Assembly (NCBI RefSeq): GCF_015207705.1
Contig: NZ_JADEWI010000001.1
Coordinates: 248,001 to 312,000 of the forward strand
DNA length: 64,000 nucleotides
Source of the DNA: Nostoc sp. LEGE 06077
Lineage (GTDB): Bacteria > Cyanobacteriota > Cyanobacteriia > Cyanobacteriales > Nostocaceae
Reading direction: 5' to 3'
This document shows positions 46,301 through 54,772 of this stretch, one piece after another. A model generated the notes under the pieces. It searched no databases, was not told the origin of the DNA, and saw only the letters and a list, made by a program, of their open reading frames with translations. The stretch's first letter is position 1. Each line of letters starts with the position of its first letter. Both the position numbers and the translations under genes were made by a program.

Positions 46301-48654
46301 TGCGTCACTGGCGCGAACCAATTGCTAATACCTTACCTGCATTGCAAATTGCGTTTCAAGTTGGCCGAGATACAGGTGATACTGAATATGCCGCTTTTGC
46401 TGCGAATGTTGGTACTAGTCACAGTTATTTTTGTGGTCAAGATTTAAAAGAAGTAGATAAAAGTTTAGCTAATTATCTCGAAGTAATTCAGAAGTTTAAG
46501 AAAAAGCCAGTTTTTGATTTAATTCAAATTTATCGTCAGGCGATCGCCAATTTGCAGGGTAAAAATCCCAATCCCTGTGAGTTAGTTGGGGAGTTTTACA
46601 ATACAACTACAACGTTACCCCTACATATCGAGACTAATTATCGCACAGCAACTTTTACTGTGTACACTCATCTTTTAACACTAAATTATTACTTTGAAGA
46701 CTACAATACAGCTTGCCAAAATGCTGAATTAGCAATACCTTATTTAGATGCTGTAGTGGCATTATTCATCATTGGTTGGTTCAACTTTTATGATTCTTTA
46801 GCGCGGTTAGCCTTAGCATCAACAAAAACTGTAACGGAAAGGCAAATCTTACTCAAGCAGGTAACAGCAAATCAGAAAAAACTAAAAACTTGGGCGCAAT
46901 CTGCACCAAGTAACTACGCCCATAAATTAGCATTAGTTGAAGCAGAATGGCATCGAGTCCACAGCGAAACAGCAGAGGCGATCGCTTGTTATGATCTTGC
47001 CATTACTTTAGCCCAAGAAAACAACTATCCTAACGAAGCGGCTTTAGCAAATGAATTAGCCGCCAAGTTTTATCTTGCCCAAAATAAACAGAAGGTAGCG
47101 CAAGGATATATGCAAGATGCTGCCTATCTTTATTTACAATGGGGCGCAACTGCTAAAGTTAAATATCTAGAAACTCAATATCCCCAACTGTTAAGCCGCA
47201 AGACAGAAAGAATCACCATCCCCCATCTTTCTAGCAAAAACACCAACGCCAACAGTGTCACAAGTAGCAGCGGTTCCGCCTCACTAGATTTGATGACGGT
47301 AATGAAAGCCTCGCAAACTTTATCAGGAGAAATTAAGTTAGATAAATTGCTGGCTAACTTAATGCAAATTTTAATGGAAAATGCTGGAGCGCAGCGAGGG
47401 TTTTTGTTATTAGAAACCAAAGGTAAATTTTTAATTGAAGCCCAAGCCAGCGTTGAGCAAAATGATATTCAGGTATTGGAATCACTAACAATTGAAGATA
47501 GCCAGATTTTATCTGTGGCAATTGTGAATTATGTTATCCGTACCAGAACTAGTGTAGTGCTTAACGATGCTGCCCGCAAAGGCGAATTTATCCGCGATGC
47601 TTACATTCGCCAATTTCAACCGCGATCGCTTTTATGTGCGCCCTTAATTAACCAAGGCAAACTTACAGGTATTATCTATTTAGAAAATAACTTAACAACA
47701 GGCGCATTTACTCCTGATCGTTTAGAGTTACTTAACTTACTTTCCGCGCAGGCGGCGATTTCTATTGAAAACGCTCGTTTATACACCGACTTAGCCGCCC
47801 TCAACCAAGCTTACGAACGCTTTGTTCCCCGTCAATTTCTGCAATTTCTCAATAAAAAAAGTATTGTTGATGTGCAGTTAGGCGATCAAGTCCAGCGAGA
47901 AATGTCAGTATTATTTACCGATATTCGTTCCTTCACTACTTTATCAGAAACTTTAACACCCGCCGAAAACTTTCAATTTATCAACTCATATTTGAGTTGT
48001 ATGGAACCAATCATTATTCAACATAATGGTTTCATTGATAAATATATTGGCGATGCCATCATGGCTTTATTTGCGGGAAATGCCGATGATGCAGTACAAG
48101 CCGGCATTGCCATGTTACAAGCGTTAGTAACTTATAATCAAGAACGGCAAACCCAAGGTAAAACCCCCATTCAAATTGGCATTGGTATTAACACTGGTTC
48201 ATTGATTTTAGGCACAGTTGGCGGATTTAATCGCATGGATGGAACAGTAATTAGTGATGCTGTAAATTTAGCCTCAAGAATAGAAGGCTTAACAAAAACA
48301 TTCAACACACCATTATTAATTACAGACCAAACATTTCAACGGTTAAAAAATTGCGATCGCTCTTATATTCGCATAGTTGGACAGGTAAAAGTCAAAGGTA
48401 AAATTACGGCTGTGACTGTTCATGAAGTATTTACCGCCGATGTTGCAGAAGTTTGCCAAGGTAAATTAGTAACTAAAGAATTGTTTACCGCAGCACTGAC
48501 ACTTTACGAAGCACAACAATTTACCTTAGCCGCCCAACATTTTCAAAATTGCTTACAACAAAACCCCTTAGATCAAGTCGCGCAAATTTATCTCAATCTT
48601 TGTCAATCAGAATTAAAGCTTTCAACTATTTTGCCAGAAGAGATTAAGTTATAA
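43303..48654 (+). CDS. Giant Ser/Thr kinase-AAA ATPase-GAF-adenylyl cyclase protein
   Basis: About 1783 residues in four modules. (1) A Ser/Thr kinase domain (1-270): Lys in VVLKLLREE, HKDINPANILLN (HKD instead of the usual HRD), DFGIATLL and SPEQTGRMNRAIDYRSDFYS. (2) A large AAA/STAND-type ATPase (about 295-650) with Walker A GYSGIGKSALVQEI and Walker B LVMFLDDLQWAD, followed by a helical TPR-like middle (about 700-1320). (3) A GAF domain (about 1365-1510). (4) A class III nucleotide cyclase (about 1535-1720) with both metal Asp residues (FTDIRSFT and KYIGDAIMALF). The start at 43303 (MIALEGYKILKELYDS) is where the family begins; Mets at 43288 and 43249 are alternatives. It links phosphorylation to cAMP signalling; the input is unknown. 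Confidence 0.88.
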   Translation: MIALEGYKILKELYDSPRSQVYQGYRESDRQPVVLKLLREEYPTPEAIARFKLEYELTRRFQVPGIIQAYSVEKYKNSLVLVLEDFGGQPLRSFLNQQSLGLENFLHIAIQVAAALGAIHQQQIIHKDINPANILLNSQTQQTKIIDFGIATLLSKENPTLLNLNILEGTLAYISPEQTGRMNRAIDYRSDFYSLGVTFYELLTQQLPFISEDPVELVHSHIAKQVTPPQKINPQIPSVLSQIVMKLLEKTAEDRYQSAFGLQVDLQQCLDLFITTGEITSFALGEKDSSDRFQIPQKLYGREQEVTDLLIAFDRASHGQSEVMLIAGYSGIGKSALVQEIYKPITQKRGYFISGKFDQFQRNIPYSSLIQAFTALIRQLLTATETEINIWREKLLNALGDNGQVIIDVISEVELIIGKQPPVVELPPQEAQNRFNLVFQNFITVFTQKEHPLVMFLDDLQWADSASLQLIELLTSQLDSRYLLLIGAYRDHEVDSTHPLRSAIASLESAGVIIHEITLTPLELPQIHALLSDTFNSHDWAKLTPLAQLLQQKTNGNPFFMNEFLKSLYAEGLLQFDFQRREWDWQLSQIQAAQITDNVVELMAGKIQKLPTASQQALKLASCIGNQFDLKTLAIVQEKSLPETAAELWEAVEMGLIFPQGNDYQLLQVGDLEVAANLTNLDVVYKFLHDRVQQAAYSLIPTKEKQAVHLQIGQLLLQNVTTAEQEEKIFDIVNQLNFGLDLITDATQRQQLAQLNLTAGNKAKASAAYEPALEYLTTGINCLTATSWQQHYSLALSLHEAAVEAAYLAAAFEYMDELIEVVLRHAQTTIDQVQVYSIKIQSLVARDELLTAAKLGLQVLKLLGVPLAANPGQLQILLGLLKTKLALTGRQVQTLADLPRLANPTKLAAIRILASIASSTYLAAPNLFPLTVFKQVELSAIHGNAPESAFAYATYGLILCGVVGDLTGGYEFGELALKLIERFNAKNLQARVLFVVNSFVRHWREPIANTLPALQIAFQVGRDTGDTEYAAFAANVGTSHSYFCGQDLKEVDKSLANYLEVIQKFKKKPVFDLIQIYRQAIANLQGKNPNPCELVGEFYNTTTTLPLHIETNYRTATFTVYTHLLTLNYYFEDYNTACQNAELAIPYLDAVVALFIIGWFNFYDSLARLALASTKTVTERQILLKQVTANQKKLKTWAQSAPSNYAHKLALVEAEWHRVHSETAEAIACYDLAITLAQENNYPNEAALANELAAKFYLAQNKQKVAQGYMQDAAYLYLQWGATAKVKYLETQYPQLLSRKTERITIPHLSSKNTNANSVTSSSGSASLDLMTVMKASQTLSGEIKLDKLLANLMQILMENAGAQRGFLLLETKGKFLIEAQASVEQNDIQVLESLTIEDSQILSVAIVNYVIRTRTSVVLNDAARKGEFIRDAYIRQFQPRSLLCAPLINQGKLTGIIYLENNLTTGAFTPDRLELLNLLSAQAAISIENARLYTDLAALNQAYERFVPRQFLQFLNKKSIVDVQLGDQVQREMSVLFTDIRSFTTLSETLTPAENFQFINSYLSCMEPIIIQHNGFIDKYIGDAIMALFAGNADDAVQAGIAMLQALVTYNQERQTQGKTPIQIGIGINTGSLILGTVGGFNRMDGTVISDAVNLASRIEGLTKTFNTPLLITDQTFQRLKNCDRSYIRIVGQVKVKGKITAVTVHEVFTADVAEVCQGKLVTKELFTAALTLYEAQQFTLAAQHFQNCLQQNPLDQVAQIYLNLCQSELKLSTILPEEIKL

Positions 48655-48721
48655 AAATTTGTTTTTTTATATTGTAGTAAAGTTAAAATAATATTCATGA
48701 CATCTGATAGTCTAGCCAGCC

Positions 48722-48991
48722 ATGAACTCTATCAAAGCACAACTCTTAGCGGCAATTGAAACAGCACCTGAATCAATTCTAGAGCAAACACTTGATTATC
48801 TTGAATATCTTAAAGCTAGAGAACAGAAATCTCAAAACTCATCTTTAGAAATTTCGCAAAAAGAGGGAGAACCAATTTTGCGTGGTTCTAAAGCTAAAGA
48901 TTTGCTAAAGTTTGCTCAAACATGGCAGGGAGACGATTTTGAAGAATGCCTTCAGCTTGTTTATGACACTCGTTCCCAGACAGAATTTTAA
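48722..48991 (+). CDS. VapB-like antitoxin
   Basis: The 89-residue protein starts MNSIKAQLLAAIETAPESIL, with a helical N-terminus (LEQTLDYLEYLKAREQ) like small cyanobacterial antitoxins of the DUF2281-related kind, and a C-terminal acidic tail (TWQGDDFEECLQLVYDTRSQ) that would wrap a toxin. Its stop overlaps the start of the PIN-domain gene by one base (TAATG), the usual coupling in type II toxin-antitoxin pairs. It probably neutralises the toxin and represses its own operon. Confidence 0.75.
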   Translation: MNSIKAQLLAAIETAPESILEQTLDYLEYLKAREQKSQNSSLEISQKEGEPILRGSKAKDLLKFAQTWQGDDFEECLQLVYDTRSQTEF

Positions 48992-49440
48992 TGTACTTAC
49001 TCGATACTAACCATTGCAGTCGCATTATCTTTGGTGATTTTAACTTAATTCAACAACTACAAGCTCATAGCGAAGCGGGCATTGCTACCAGCGTTGTAGT
49101 ATGTGGAGAACTTCTTTACATGGCGGCTAAATCTGATCAAAGTATTGCTAATCTTCAGCAGGTCAGAGGATTTTTAGACACAATTGATATTTATCCGATT
49201 AATTTATCAATTTCTGAGGTTTATGGCAATCTTAAAGGCAAGTTGGTAAATGCTTTTGGGCCTAAAGAAAAAGCCCAACGACGAAATTTTAACTTGCAAT
49301 CCCTTGGTTTTGGAGATAATGACCTTTGGATTGCAGCTACTACAATTTACTATAATCTCACTTTAGTTTCGACAGACAATGATTTTCGCCGGATTCAGCA
49401 AGTAGAAATGCTGACTTTAGAATCTTGGCTTTTAAGTTAA
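48991..49440 (+). CDS. PIN-domain ribonuclease toxin, VapC type
   Basis: The 149-residue protein has a PIN domain with the expected acidic residues: Asp5 in MYLLDTNHCSRII, Glu in VVVCGELLYMA, Asp in LGFGDNDLWIAATTIYYNL, and a C-terminal STDNDF. VapC toxins cut RNA, often initiator or other tRNAs. Translation is coupled to the antitoxin through a one-base overlap. The pair stands alone between the giant kinase and a 21-bp repeat array. Confidence 0.88.
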   Translation: MYLLDTNHCSRIIFGDFNLIQQLQAHSEAGIATSVVVCGELLYMAAKSDQSIANLQQVRGFLDTIDIYPINLSISEVYGNLKGKLVNAFGPKEKAQRRNFNLQSLGFGDNDLWIAATTIYYNLTLVSTDNDFRRIQQVEMLTLESWLLS

Positions 49441-49458
49441 ATATAATATCATGATTAT

Positions 49459-49626
49459 GTGAATGTAACGACTCACATAACGAATGTAGAGACTTACATT
49501 GTGAATGTAACGACTCACATCATCAATGCGATCGCTTACATTATGAATGCGACTGCTCACATCATCAATGTAACAATTCACATTCACAATGTAGCAGTTG
49601 ACAATCAAACTGCACGCTTACTCTAA
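49459..49626 (+). CDS. Possible 55-residue heptapeptide-repeat protein encoded by the 21-bp array
   Basis: A GTG at 49459 opens a frame of 55 codons that runs through all seven 21-base units as heptads (NVTTHIT, NVETYIV, NVTTHII, NAIAYIM, NATAHII, NVTIHIH, NVAVDNQ) and ends TARLL. No Shine-Dalgarno sequence precedes the GTG. The opposite strand is also open across the array, in a frame reading YIDDVSS, RIHNVSD, RIDDVSR and so on. An exact seven-codon period keeps frames open by itself, so coding is possible but not shown. Confidence 0.25.
   Translation: MNVTTHITNVETYIVNVTTHIINAIAYIMNATAHIINVTIHIHNVAVDNQTARLL
49462..49608. repeat. Seven-unit 21-bp tandem array of near-palindromes
   Basis: Units begin at 49462, 49483, 49504, 49525, 49546, 49567 and 49588, an exact 21-base spacing. 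The consensus is AATGTAACGACTCACATxxx, and each unit is an imperfect palindrome (for example AATGTA GAGACT TACATT in unit 2). Unit 4 contains a HIP1-related GCGATCGC. Two helical turns separate units, so protein-binding sites would lie on one face of the DNA. It lies between vapC and a hypothetical gene. Confidence 0.85.
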
Positions 49627-49674
49627 ATCTTATCCTAGGCAAAAAAGTAATCTACTGATAATTTTACAGTTGCA

Positions 49675-50088
49675 ATGGGTACTTTAAATATGTATCCCTA
49701 TACGGAAACATCCATGCCTACCCAAGATACTACACGTCGTTTATCTCGTCAGACAATTACTCAAGACACCACTTCCTTACACGGTTTGCAAACGATTATT
49801 AACTACACAACCACCCGTGCTGATGCCACAGAAGAAACGTTGCAAGTAGCTTATCAAAAAATGTTAACGCTGCAACAAGTAGAAACTGAAAAACTCGCTT
49901 TATACCGTGCGGCGACTGATGCGGCGAGATTAGCCGAGTGGGAATTTCACAATGCGGTATTAGCCATGAAGGAAGTTGTTAGGGGACAATATGGTTCCGA
50001 TAGTGATCAAGCGCAAGCTGTAGGATTAAAGAAAAAATCAGACCGTAAGCGTCCCAGTCGTAAAAAGTCAGTAGCGATCGCTAGTTAA
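49675..50088 (+). CDS. Hypothetical protein with helical core and basic tail
   Basis: No family is recognised. The 137-residue protein has a Thr-rich N-terminus (TQDTTRRLSRQTITQDTTSL), a helical stretch (about 45-110; ATEETLQVAYQKMLTLQQVE, then LALYRAATDAARLAEWEFHN) that could form a coiled coil, and a strongly basic C-terminus (LKKKSDRKRPSRKKSVAIAS) that may bind nucleic acid. It begins at the ATG at 49675, just after the 21-bp array; internal Mets at 49693 and 49711 are alternatives. Downstream is a CTGTTCC heptamer repeat (about 50160-50185). Real by codon pattern and length, but function unknown. Confidence 0.6.
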   Translation: MGTLNMYPYTETSMPTQDTTRRLSRQTITQDTTSLHGLQTIINYTTTRADATEETLQVAYQKMLTLQQVETEKLALYRAATDAARLAEWEFHNAVLAMKEVVRGQYGSDSDQAQAVGLKKKSDRKRPSRKKSVAIAS

Positions 50089-50265
50089 TTAGTGTACTTT
50101 CACCAACCTTTGGTTGAAGGAATAAGGAACAGTAGGTTTAAATCCTTGTTTAACGCCTATACTGTTCCCTGTTCCCTGTTCCCTTTTATATTCAAATTCC
50201 GCAACGCTCAATTTATTTCTTAAAATAGAGATAGGTAAAAGCGTAAGATTACCGAAAATTTAATT

Positions 50266-52143
50266 GTGACAACATCTGCTCAAATACTACCACTGGTTAA
50301 AGATCCAGAGCGTCTGGAAAGCCGACTAGCTGAAATTCCGCCGGAACCAGGAGTTTATTTTATGCGGGATGGCAGCGATCGCATTATATACATAGGTAAG
50401 TCGCGGAAGTTGCGATCGCGTGTCCGTTCCTATTTCCGTGAAGGTTACAATAAAAGCGAACGCATCGCCACAATGGCGAGACAAGTAACAGAAATTGAAT
50501 TTATTGTCACTGATACCGAAGCTGAAGCCTTGGCGTTGGAAGCCAACTTAATTAAGCAGCACCAGCCATACTTTAATGTGCTGCTCAAAGATGATAAAAA
50601 ATATCCATATCTTTGTATCACTTGGTCAGAAGATTATCCCCGCATCTTCATCACACGTAAACGCCAACTAGGTAAAGAAAAAGATAAATTCTACGGGCCA
50701 TATACAGATACAGGTTTATTAAGAGAAATTCTCCGCATTAGTAAGCGCATCTTTTCTCTACGACAACGACCACAACCATTATTTAAAGACCGTCCCTGTT
50801 TAAATTATGATATGGGGCGTTGTCCTGGTGTCTGTCAACAATTGATTTCCCCAGAAGAATACCGCAAAACTGTGCAGAAAGTAGCGATGGTGTTCCAAGG
50901 TAGAACTCAAGAATTAATTGATATTTTGACCGAACAAATGCAAACAGCCGCCGAGTCGCTAAACTTTGAATCAGCGGCGCGGATACGTGACCAAATTTCT
51001 GGGTTAAAATCTCTGACGGCAGATCAAAAAGTATCTTTACCAGATGATACAGTTTCGCGGGATGCGATCGCTTTAGCCGCCGATACACAACACGCCTGCA
51101 TTCAATTATTTCAAATTCGCGCTGGACAATTAGTCGGACGCTTGGCGTTTGTTGCTGATGCACAAGCTGAACCAGGTGCAATTTTACAACGCGTTTTAGA
51201 AGAACATTATCAAACTGCTGATGCGGTGGAAATTCCCGCCGAGATTTTGGTACAGCATGAGTTACCCGACGCGGAAATTTTGGCGGATGTTTTAACGCAG
51301 CGTAAGGGTAGAAAAGTCACAATTTTCACGCCCCAGCGCCAAACTAAGGCAGAATTAATTGAGATGGTCGAGCGTAACGCCCAATACGAATTACAAAGAA
51401 TGCAAAAATTGGGCGATCGCAATAATCAAGCTATGCAAGATTTAGCTGATATTCTCGACTTACCAGATTTACCCCACCGCATTGAAGGTTACGACATTTC
51501 CCATATCCAAGGTTCCAATGCGGTTGCTTCCCAAGTCGTATTTATTGATGGTTTACCGGGTAAGCAATACTATCGCCATTACAAAATTAAAAATCCCACC
51601 GTCACAATTGGCCATTCCGATGATTTTGCCAGTTTAGCCGAAGTCATTCAACGGCGATTCCGCAAGTATAGCGAAGATACCCAACTACAACGCGCCGGAA
51701 ATCCTGACTGGCCTGATTTAATTATGATTGATGGTGGTAAAGGTCAGTTATCCTCTGTTGTCACCGTGTTGCAAGAGATGAACTTACTAGAAGACTTGCG
51801 AGTTGTCAGTTTGGCAAAACAGCGTGAAGAGATTTTTCTACCGGGAGAGTCACAACCCTTACCCACCGACGCAGAACAACCAGGAGTCCAATTACTCAGA
51901 AGGTTACGAGACGAAGCCCATCGCTTTGCTGTAAGTTTTCATCGTCAACAACGCAGTGATAAACTAAAGCGATCGCGTTTAGATGAAATCCCCGGCTTAG
52001 GACATCATCGCCAAAAGCAACTATTAGGGCATTTTCGCTCAGTTGATTATATCCGCCAAGCCACACCCGCACAACTCGCCGAAGTTGCGGGAATTGGGAC
52101 AAGACTAGCGCAGGAAATTTACGATTACTTTCATCCTGCTTGA
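50266..52143 (+). CDS. uvrC: Excinuclease ABC subunit C
   Basis: UvrC makes both cuts around UV and bulky lesions in nucleotide excision repair. The 625-residue protein has the GIY-YIG nuclease domain ([20 protein letters not shown]) for the 3' cut, a Cys-containing region ([17 protein letters not shown]), the UVR motif that binds UvrB ([15 protein letters not shown]), the RNase H-like domain for the 5' cut ([31 protein letters not shown]) and a C-terminal HhH pair ([31 protein letters not shown]). Length is normal. The start is a GTG at 50266. It stands alone and converges with the broken restriction gene. Confidence 0.95.
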   Translation: MTTSAQILPLVKDPERLESRLAEIPPEPGVYFMRDGSDRIIYIGKSRKLRSRVRSYFREGYNKSERIATMARQVTEIEFIVTDTEAEALALEANLIKQHQPYFNVLLKDDKKYPYLCITWSEDYPRIFITRKRQLGKEKDKFYGPYTDTGLLREILRISKRIFSLRQRPQPLFKDRPCLNYDMGRCPGVCQQLISPEEYRKTVQKVAMVFQGRTQELIDILTEQMQTAAESLNFESAARIRDQISGLKSLTADQKVSLPDDTVSRDAIALAADTQHACIQLFQIRAGQLVGRLAFVADAQAEPGAILQRVLEEHYQTADAVEIPAEILVQHELPDAEILADVLTQRKGRKVTIFTPQRQTKAELIEMVERNAQYELQRMQKLGDRNNQAMQDLADILDLPDLPHRIEGYDISHIQGSNAVASQVVFIDGLPGKQYYRHYKIKNPTVTIGHSDDFASLAEVIQRRFRKYSEDTQLQRAGNPDWPDLIMIDGGKGQLSSVVTVLQEMNLLEDLRVVSLAKQREEIFLPGESQPLPTDAEQPGVQLLRRLRDEAHRFAVSFHRQQRSDKLKRSRLDEIPGLGHHRQKQLLGHFRSVDYIRQATPAQLAEVAGIGTRLAQEIYDYFHPA

Positions 52144-52159
52144 CAAAGCTGAATTTTTT

Positions 52160-53143
52160 TCATTCATCAATCATTAATCTGCCTAAAATCTCATTCCATT
52201 TTTCCTTGTGTATTTTTTGTAGTTCATTATCCGACACTATCAACTGAGAATATCCCTCAATAAAATCAGTGATGGACTCGATTAACCTTAAATAGTATTT
52301 GATTGTCGGGATAATTCCATTTACAATTACTTGACAGCCATGTTCCAATGCAATTTCTTTAATTAGGTTATTAATTTTATCTGCGTCTGATTGCTTAATA
52401 TCTTTTGAAGCAAAAATATAATATCTACCAGGATTATATTTAATAATCTTCTCTCTAGCACGATAGACAATCTGTAAAGTTATTTCTTGACCATGTTTTA
52501 TTTCTATAGCTTCAACAAGATGGTTATTTTGGTCAAATATTTCAATATCTCCCGCAGTCTTAGAAGTTCTATCAGAAGCTGTATGACTACCTAATATTCC
52601 CAGGGTACATGACTTATATCTGGAGATTTCTTTAATTAAAATTTGATAGATGGCATAGAAAGCAATAACAGGTAATTTTGAACCGCCAAAAGTTTCATAG
52701 TTATAGTTAAACTGTTCATCTAAAGCCTGGATTATACTTTTTATATTTAGTTTTTCAGGATTGGTTAATTTAATAATCTCAACCAAGTTATCATCCTTAG
52801 CTGATTTGATCAATTTCAGTAGTAATTTCAATATATCTTCTGATTTTTCAGGATATTTTTGCACAAAATCAATAACATTCAGAAATGCTATTTTTAAAGA
52901 CAGAGGAGTTATTTTGCCTTCATATTCTAATGTATAGGGATAAGGTTGTTCTAAAGAACGAGTTAGCCAACCACTTTCAGCCATTGCTGGTAAGCCTAAC
53001 TCTGTTAATGTAGGAGTAATGTACTTTGTATCTATACTTCTTCCTGAGAAACCACCAATCATTTTGGCTTGGTGGTTTCGAATATCCTGTGCTGGATTTA
53101 AAATTTTATGTACTAAGAGAGTAACTAATACAGTATAAGCCAA
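52160..53143 (-). pseudogene. Restriction endonuclease gene, C-terminal part, cut by an IS element
   Basis: This is the larger part of a type II restriction endonuclease gene. The catalytic PD-(D/E)xK-like motif is present: DIEIFDQNNHLVEAIEIKHG (Asp, then Glu-x-Lys). The open frame now starts at a TTG three bases inside the IS left end; the real N-terminus lies across the element at 54629-54770. Removing the IS (53141-54628) and one copy of the 10-base duplication gives an uninterrupted 371-codon gene, directly behind the methyltransferase gene. The split therefore inactivates the nuclease unless the C-terminal part is translated alone. The recognition sequence cannot be read. Confidence 0.85.
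53131..53140. repeat. 10-bp target-site duplication, left copy
   Basis: CAGTATAAGC here is repeated exactly at 54629-54638, directly flanking the IS element. The perfect match suggests a fairly recent insertion. Confidence 0.95.
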
Positions 53144-54628
53144 TACGGTTCAGTTAAGGCTGAAAGTCATGTAAATTAGGCATTGTTCCCAAGAATGGAA
53201 ATTAAGTATCGTGCATCTGAGGGATTTTTCGTTTGTGTCTCCTGAGATACAAAATGCTGACTTGCTGAAAGCAATCGAAATGGCTATTCCAGCAACGGCA
53301 ATTGAACAGGCGATCGCTAAAACTCAAAGTGAAGAAGAACGCAAGCGGTCATTACCAGCACAATTAGTGGTAAGCCTTGTAATCGCTATGAGTTTGTGGT
53401 CGAAAGACTCAATGCGGGATGTACTGAAGAACTTGATTGATGGTCTCTCCGAGGCATGGATTAAGGTTGGGAAATACTGGCGAGTACCTTGTAAGTCAGC
53501 CATCACACAAGCTCGGCAGCGAATAGGCGCAAGAGTGATGAGCCAATTATTTCATCAGTTAATACGACCAATGGCGACACAACAGACATTAGGAGCATTT
53601 CTAAATGGGCTAAGAATTGTAGTCATTGATGGCACATGTTTTGATGTCCCAGACAGCGAAGAAAATGCAAGAGTTTTTGGTCGTCCGAGCAGTCGCCCTG
53701 GAGCAATTGCAGCATTCCCAAAAGTAAGATTAGTCATCTTAGTAGAAGCAGGAACACACATAATATTTGATGCTTTAATGTGTCCATATCGTATGGGAGA
53801 ACGAGTACGAGCGTTGAAATTATTACGCTCAGTACAGAGCGGGATGTTATTAATGTGGGATAGGGGTTTGCATTCCTATGCAATGGTACAGACAACAGTT
53901 TCCAAGGGTTGCGATTATGTGGGTAGAATCCAGAAGAATGTTAAATTTCTGGCAGAAAAACCTTTAGAAGACGGCTCCTATCTATCGTGGATTTACCCAT
54001 GTGGAAAGCGAAGAAAAAAAGGGGGTCAGCCGCTAGCCGTGAGAGTTATTGAATACACAATTGAGCATCCTGAAAACCCTACTGAACAACTCACATATCG
54101 CTTGATTACTAGCTTGTTAGACATTGAAAAATTCCCGGCAGAGTTGTTAGCCAAAGAATATCATCAACGATGGGAAGTAGAAAATACCATTGATGAATTA
54201 AAAATACATCTCTTGGGGCGAAAAACCCATGTTCGTTCCCAAAAGCCACGAGAAGTTGTACAAGAAGTGTATGGTTGGTTGTTGGGGCATTGGTCAGTCA
54301 GAGTGTTGATGTTTCAAGCTGCAACTAGTGCTTCTGTTCCTCCTTTGCGTCTAAGTTTTACAGGAACATTACGGGTCTTTCGTCGTGCCATTCCTAAATT
54401 TCAACATTTGCAATCAGAAGAATTCCCCCTTTTTTCGATTGGTTAACCGTAGAGATTCTGGATAATTTATTACCCGAACGAATTCACCGTATTAATCCCA
54501 GAGTTGTGAAAAAACCTGTATCAAAGTTTCGTTCTAAAAAACTAAAACACAGAGGTACTGGAAAACGAGTAGAAGCTCCGAAATTTCACATCACTAATCA
54601 GCTTCTTAGCCTTAACTGAACCGTATTG
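53141..54628 (+). mobile_element. IS4-family insertion sequence inside a restriction gene
   Basis: The 1488-bp element is bounded by terminal inverted repeats: CAATACGGTTCAGTTAAGGC begins at 53141 and its reverse complement ends at 54628, with at least 21 bases matching. It is flanked by perfect 10-bp direct repeats (53131-53140 and 54629-54638), a duplication length within the range known for IS4 subgroups. It carries one transposase gene on the plus strand with a probable -1 frameshift near its end. It is inserted in the opposite direction to the restriction gene it disrupts. Confidence 0.95.
53211..54446 (+). CDS. IS4-family DDE transposase (frame continues by -1 shift to 54619)
   Basis: The 411-residue frame has an IS4-type N-terminal domain (about 20-100) and the DDE core: Asp in LRIVVIDGTCFDVPDSEEN, Asp in LLMWDRGLHSY, and the Glu of the YREK signature YHQRWEVENTIDELKIHLLG. 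It stops at 54446, but a -1 shift in the run CCCCCTTTTTT (54425-54435) opens a further basic tail (FFDWLTVEILDNLLPERIHR, then a Lys/Arg-rich stretch) ending at a TGA at 54617-54619, inside the right terminal repeat. That gives about 468 residues. The shift could be programmed or a disabling mutation. The start is a GTG at 53211. Confidence 0.9.
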   Translation: MHLRDFSFVSPEIQNADLLKAIEMAIPATAIEQAIAKTQSEEERKRSLPAQLVVSLVIAMSLWSKDSMRDVLKNLIDGLSEAWIKVGKYWRVPCKSAITQARQRIGARVMSQLFHQLIRPMATQQTLGAFLNGLRIVVIDGTCFDVPDSEENARVFGRPSSRPGAIAAFPKVRLVILVEAGTHIIFDALMCPYRMGERVRALKLLRSVQSGMLLMWDRGLHSYAMVQTTVSKGCDYVGRIQKNVKFLAEKPLEDGSYLSWIYPCGKRRKKGGQPLAVRVIEYTIEHPENPTEQLTYRLITSLLDIEKFPAELLAKEYHQRWEVENTIDELKIHLLGRKTHVRSQKPREVVQEVYGWLLGHWSVRVLMFQAATSASVPPLRLSFTGTLRVFRRAIPKFQHLQSEEFPLFSIG

Positions 54629-54770
54629 CAGTATAAGCACCTTTGCTGCTAAAGCTTTTTTTGGCAATTTCCGCAAGATAACTTTTATATTCTTCTGGTA
54701 ATTGAATTTGATTAATTTCAATTTCAGGTAGATTTTGATAAATTTCTAGAAGTTTTTCTCTATGATTCAT
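54629..54770 (-). pseudogene. Restriction endonuclease gene, N-terminal part
   Basis: The ATG at 54770 lies two bases past the methyltransferase stop, so translation was probably coupled. The 47 codons here (MNHREKLLEIYQNLPEIEIN onward, ending SSKGAYT) join exactly in frame to VLVTLLVHKILN at 53130 when the IS and one duplicated copy are removed. As it stands the frame runs into the IS end and terminates or changes sequence. Confidence 0.85.
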
Positions 54771-54772
54771 TA

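Noticed and set aside
49459-49626. CRISPR array
   Set aside because: Units are directly adjacent with a 21-base period and no unique spacers; no cas genes nearby.
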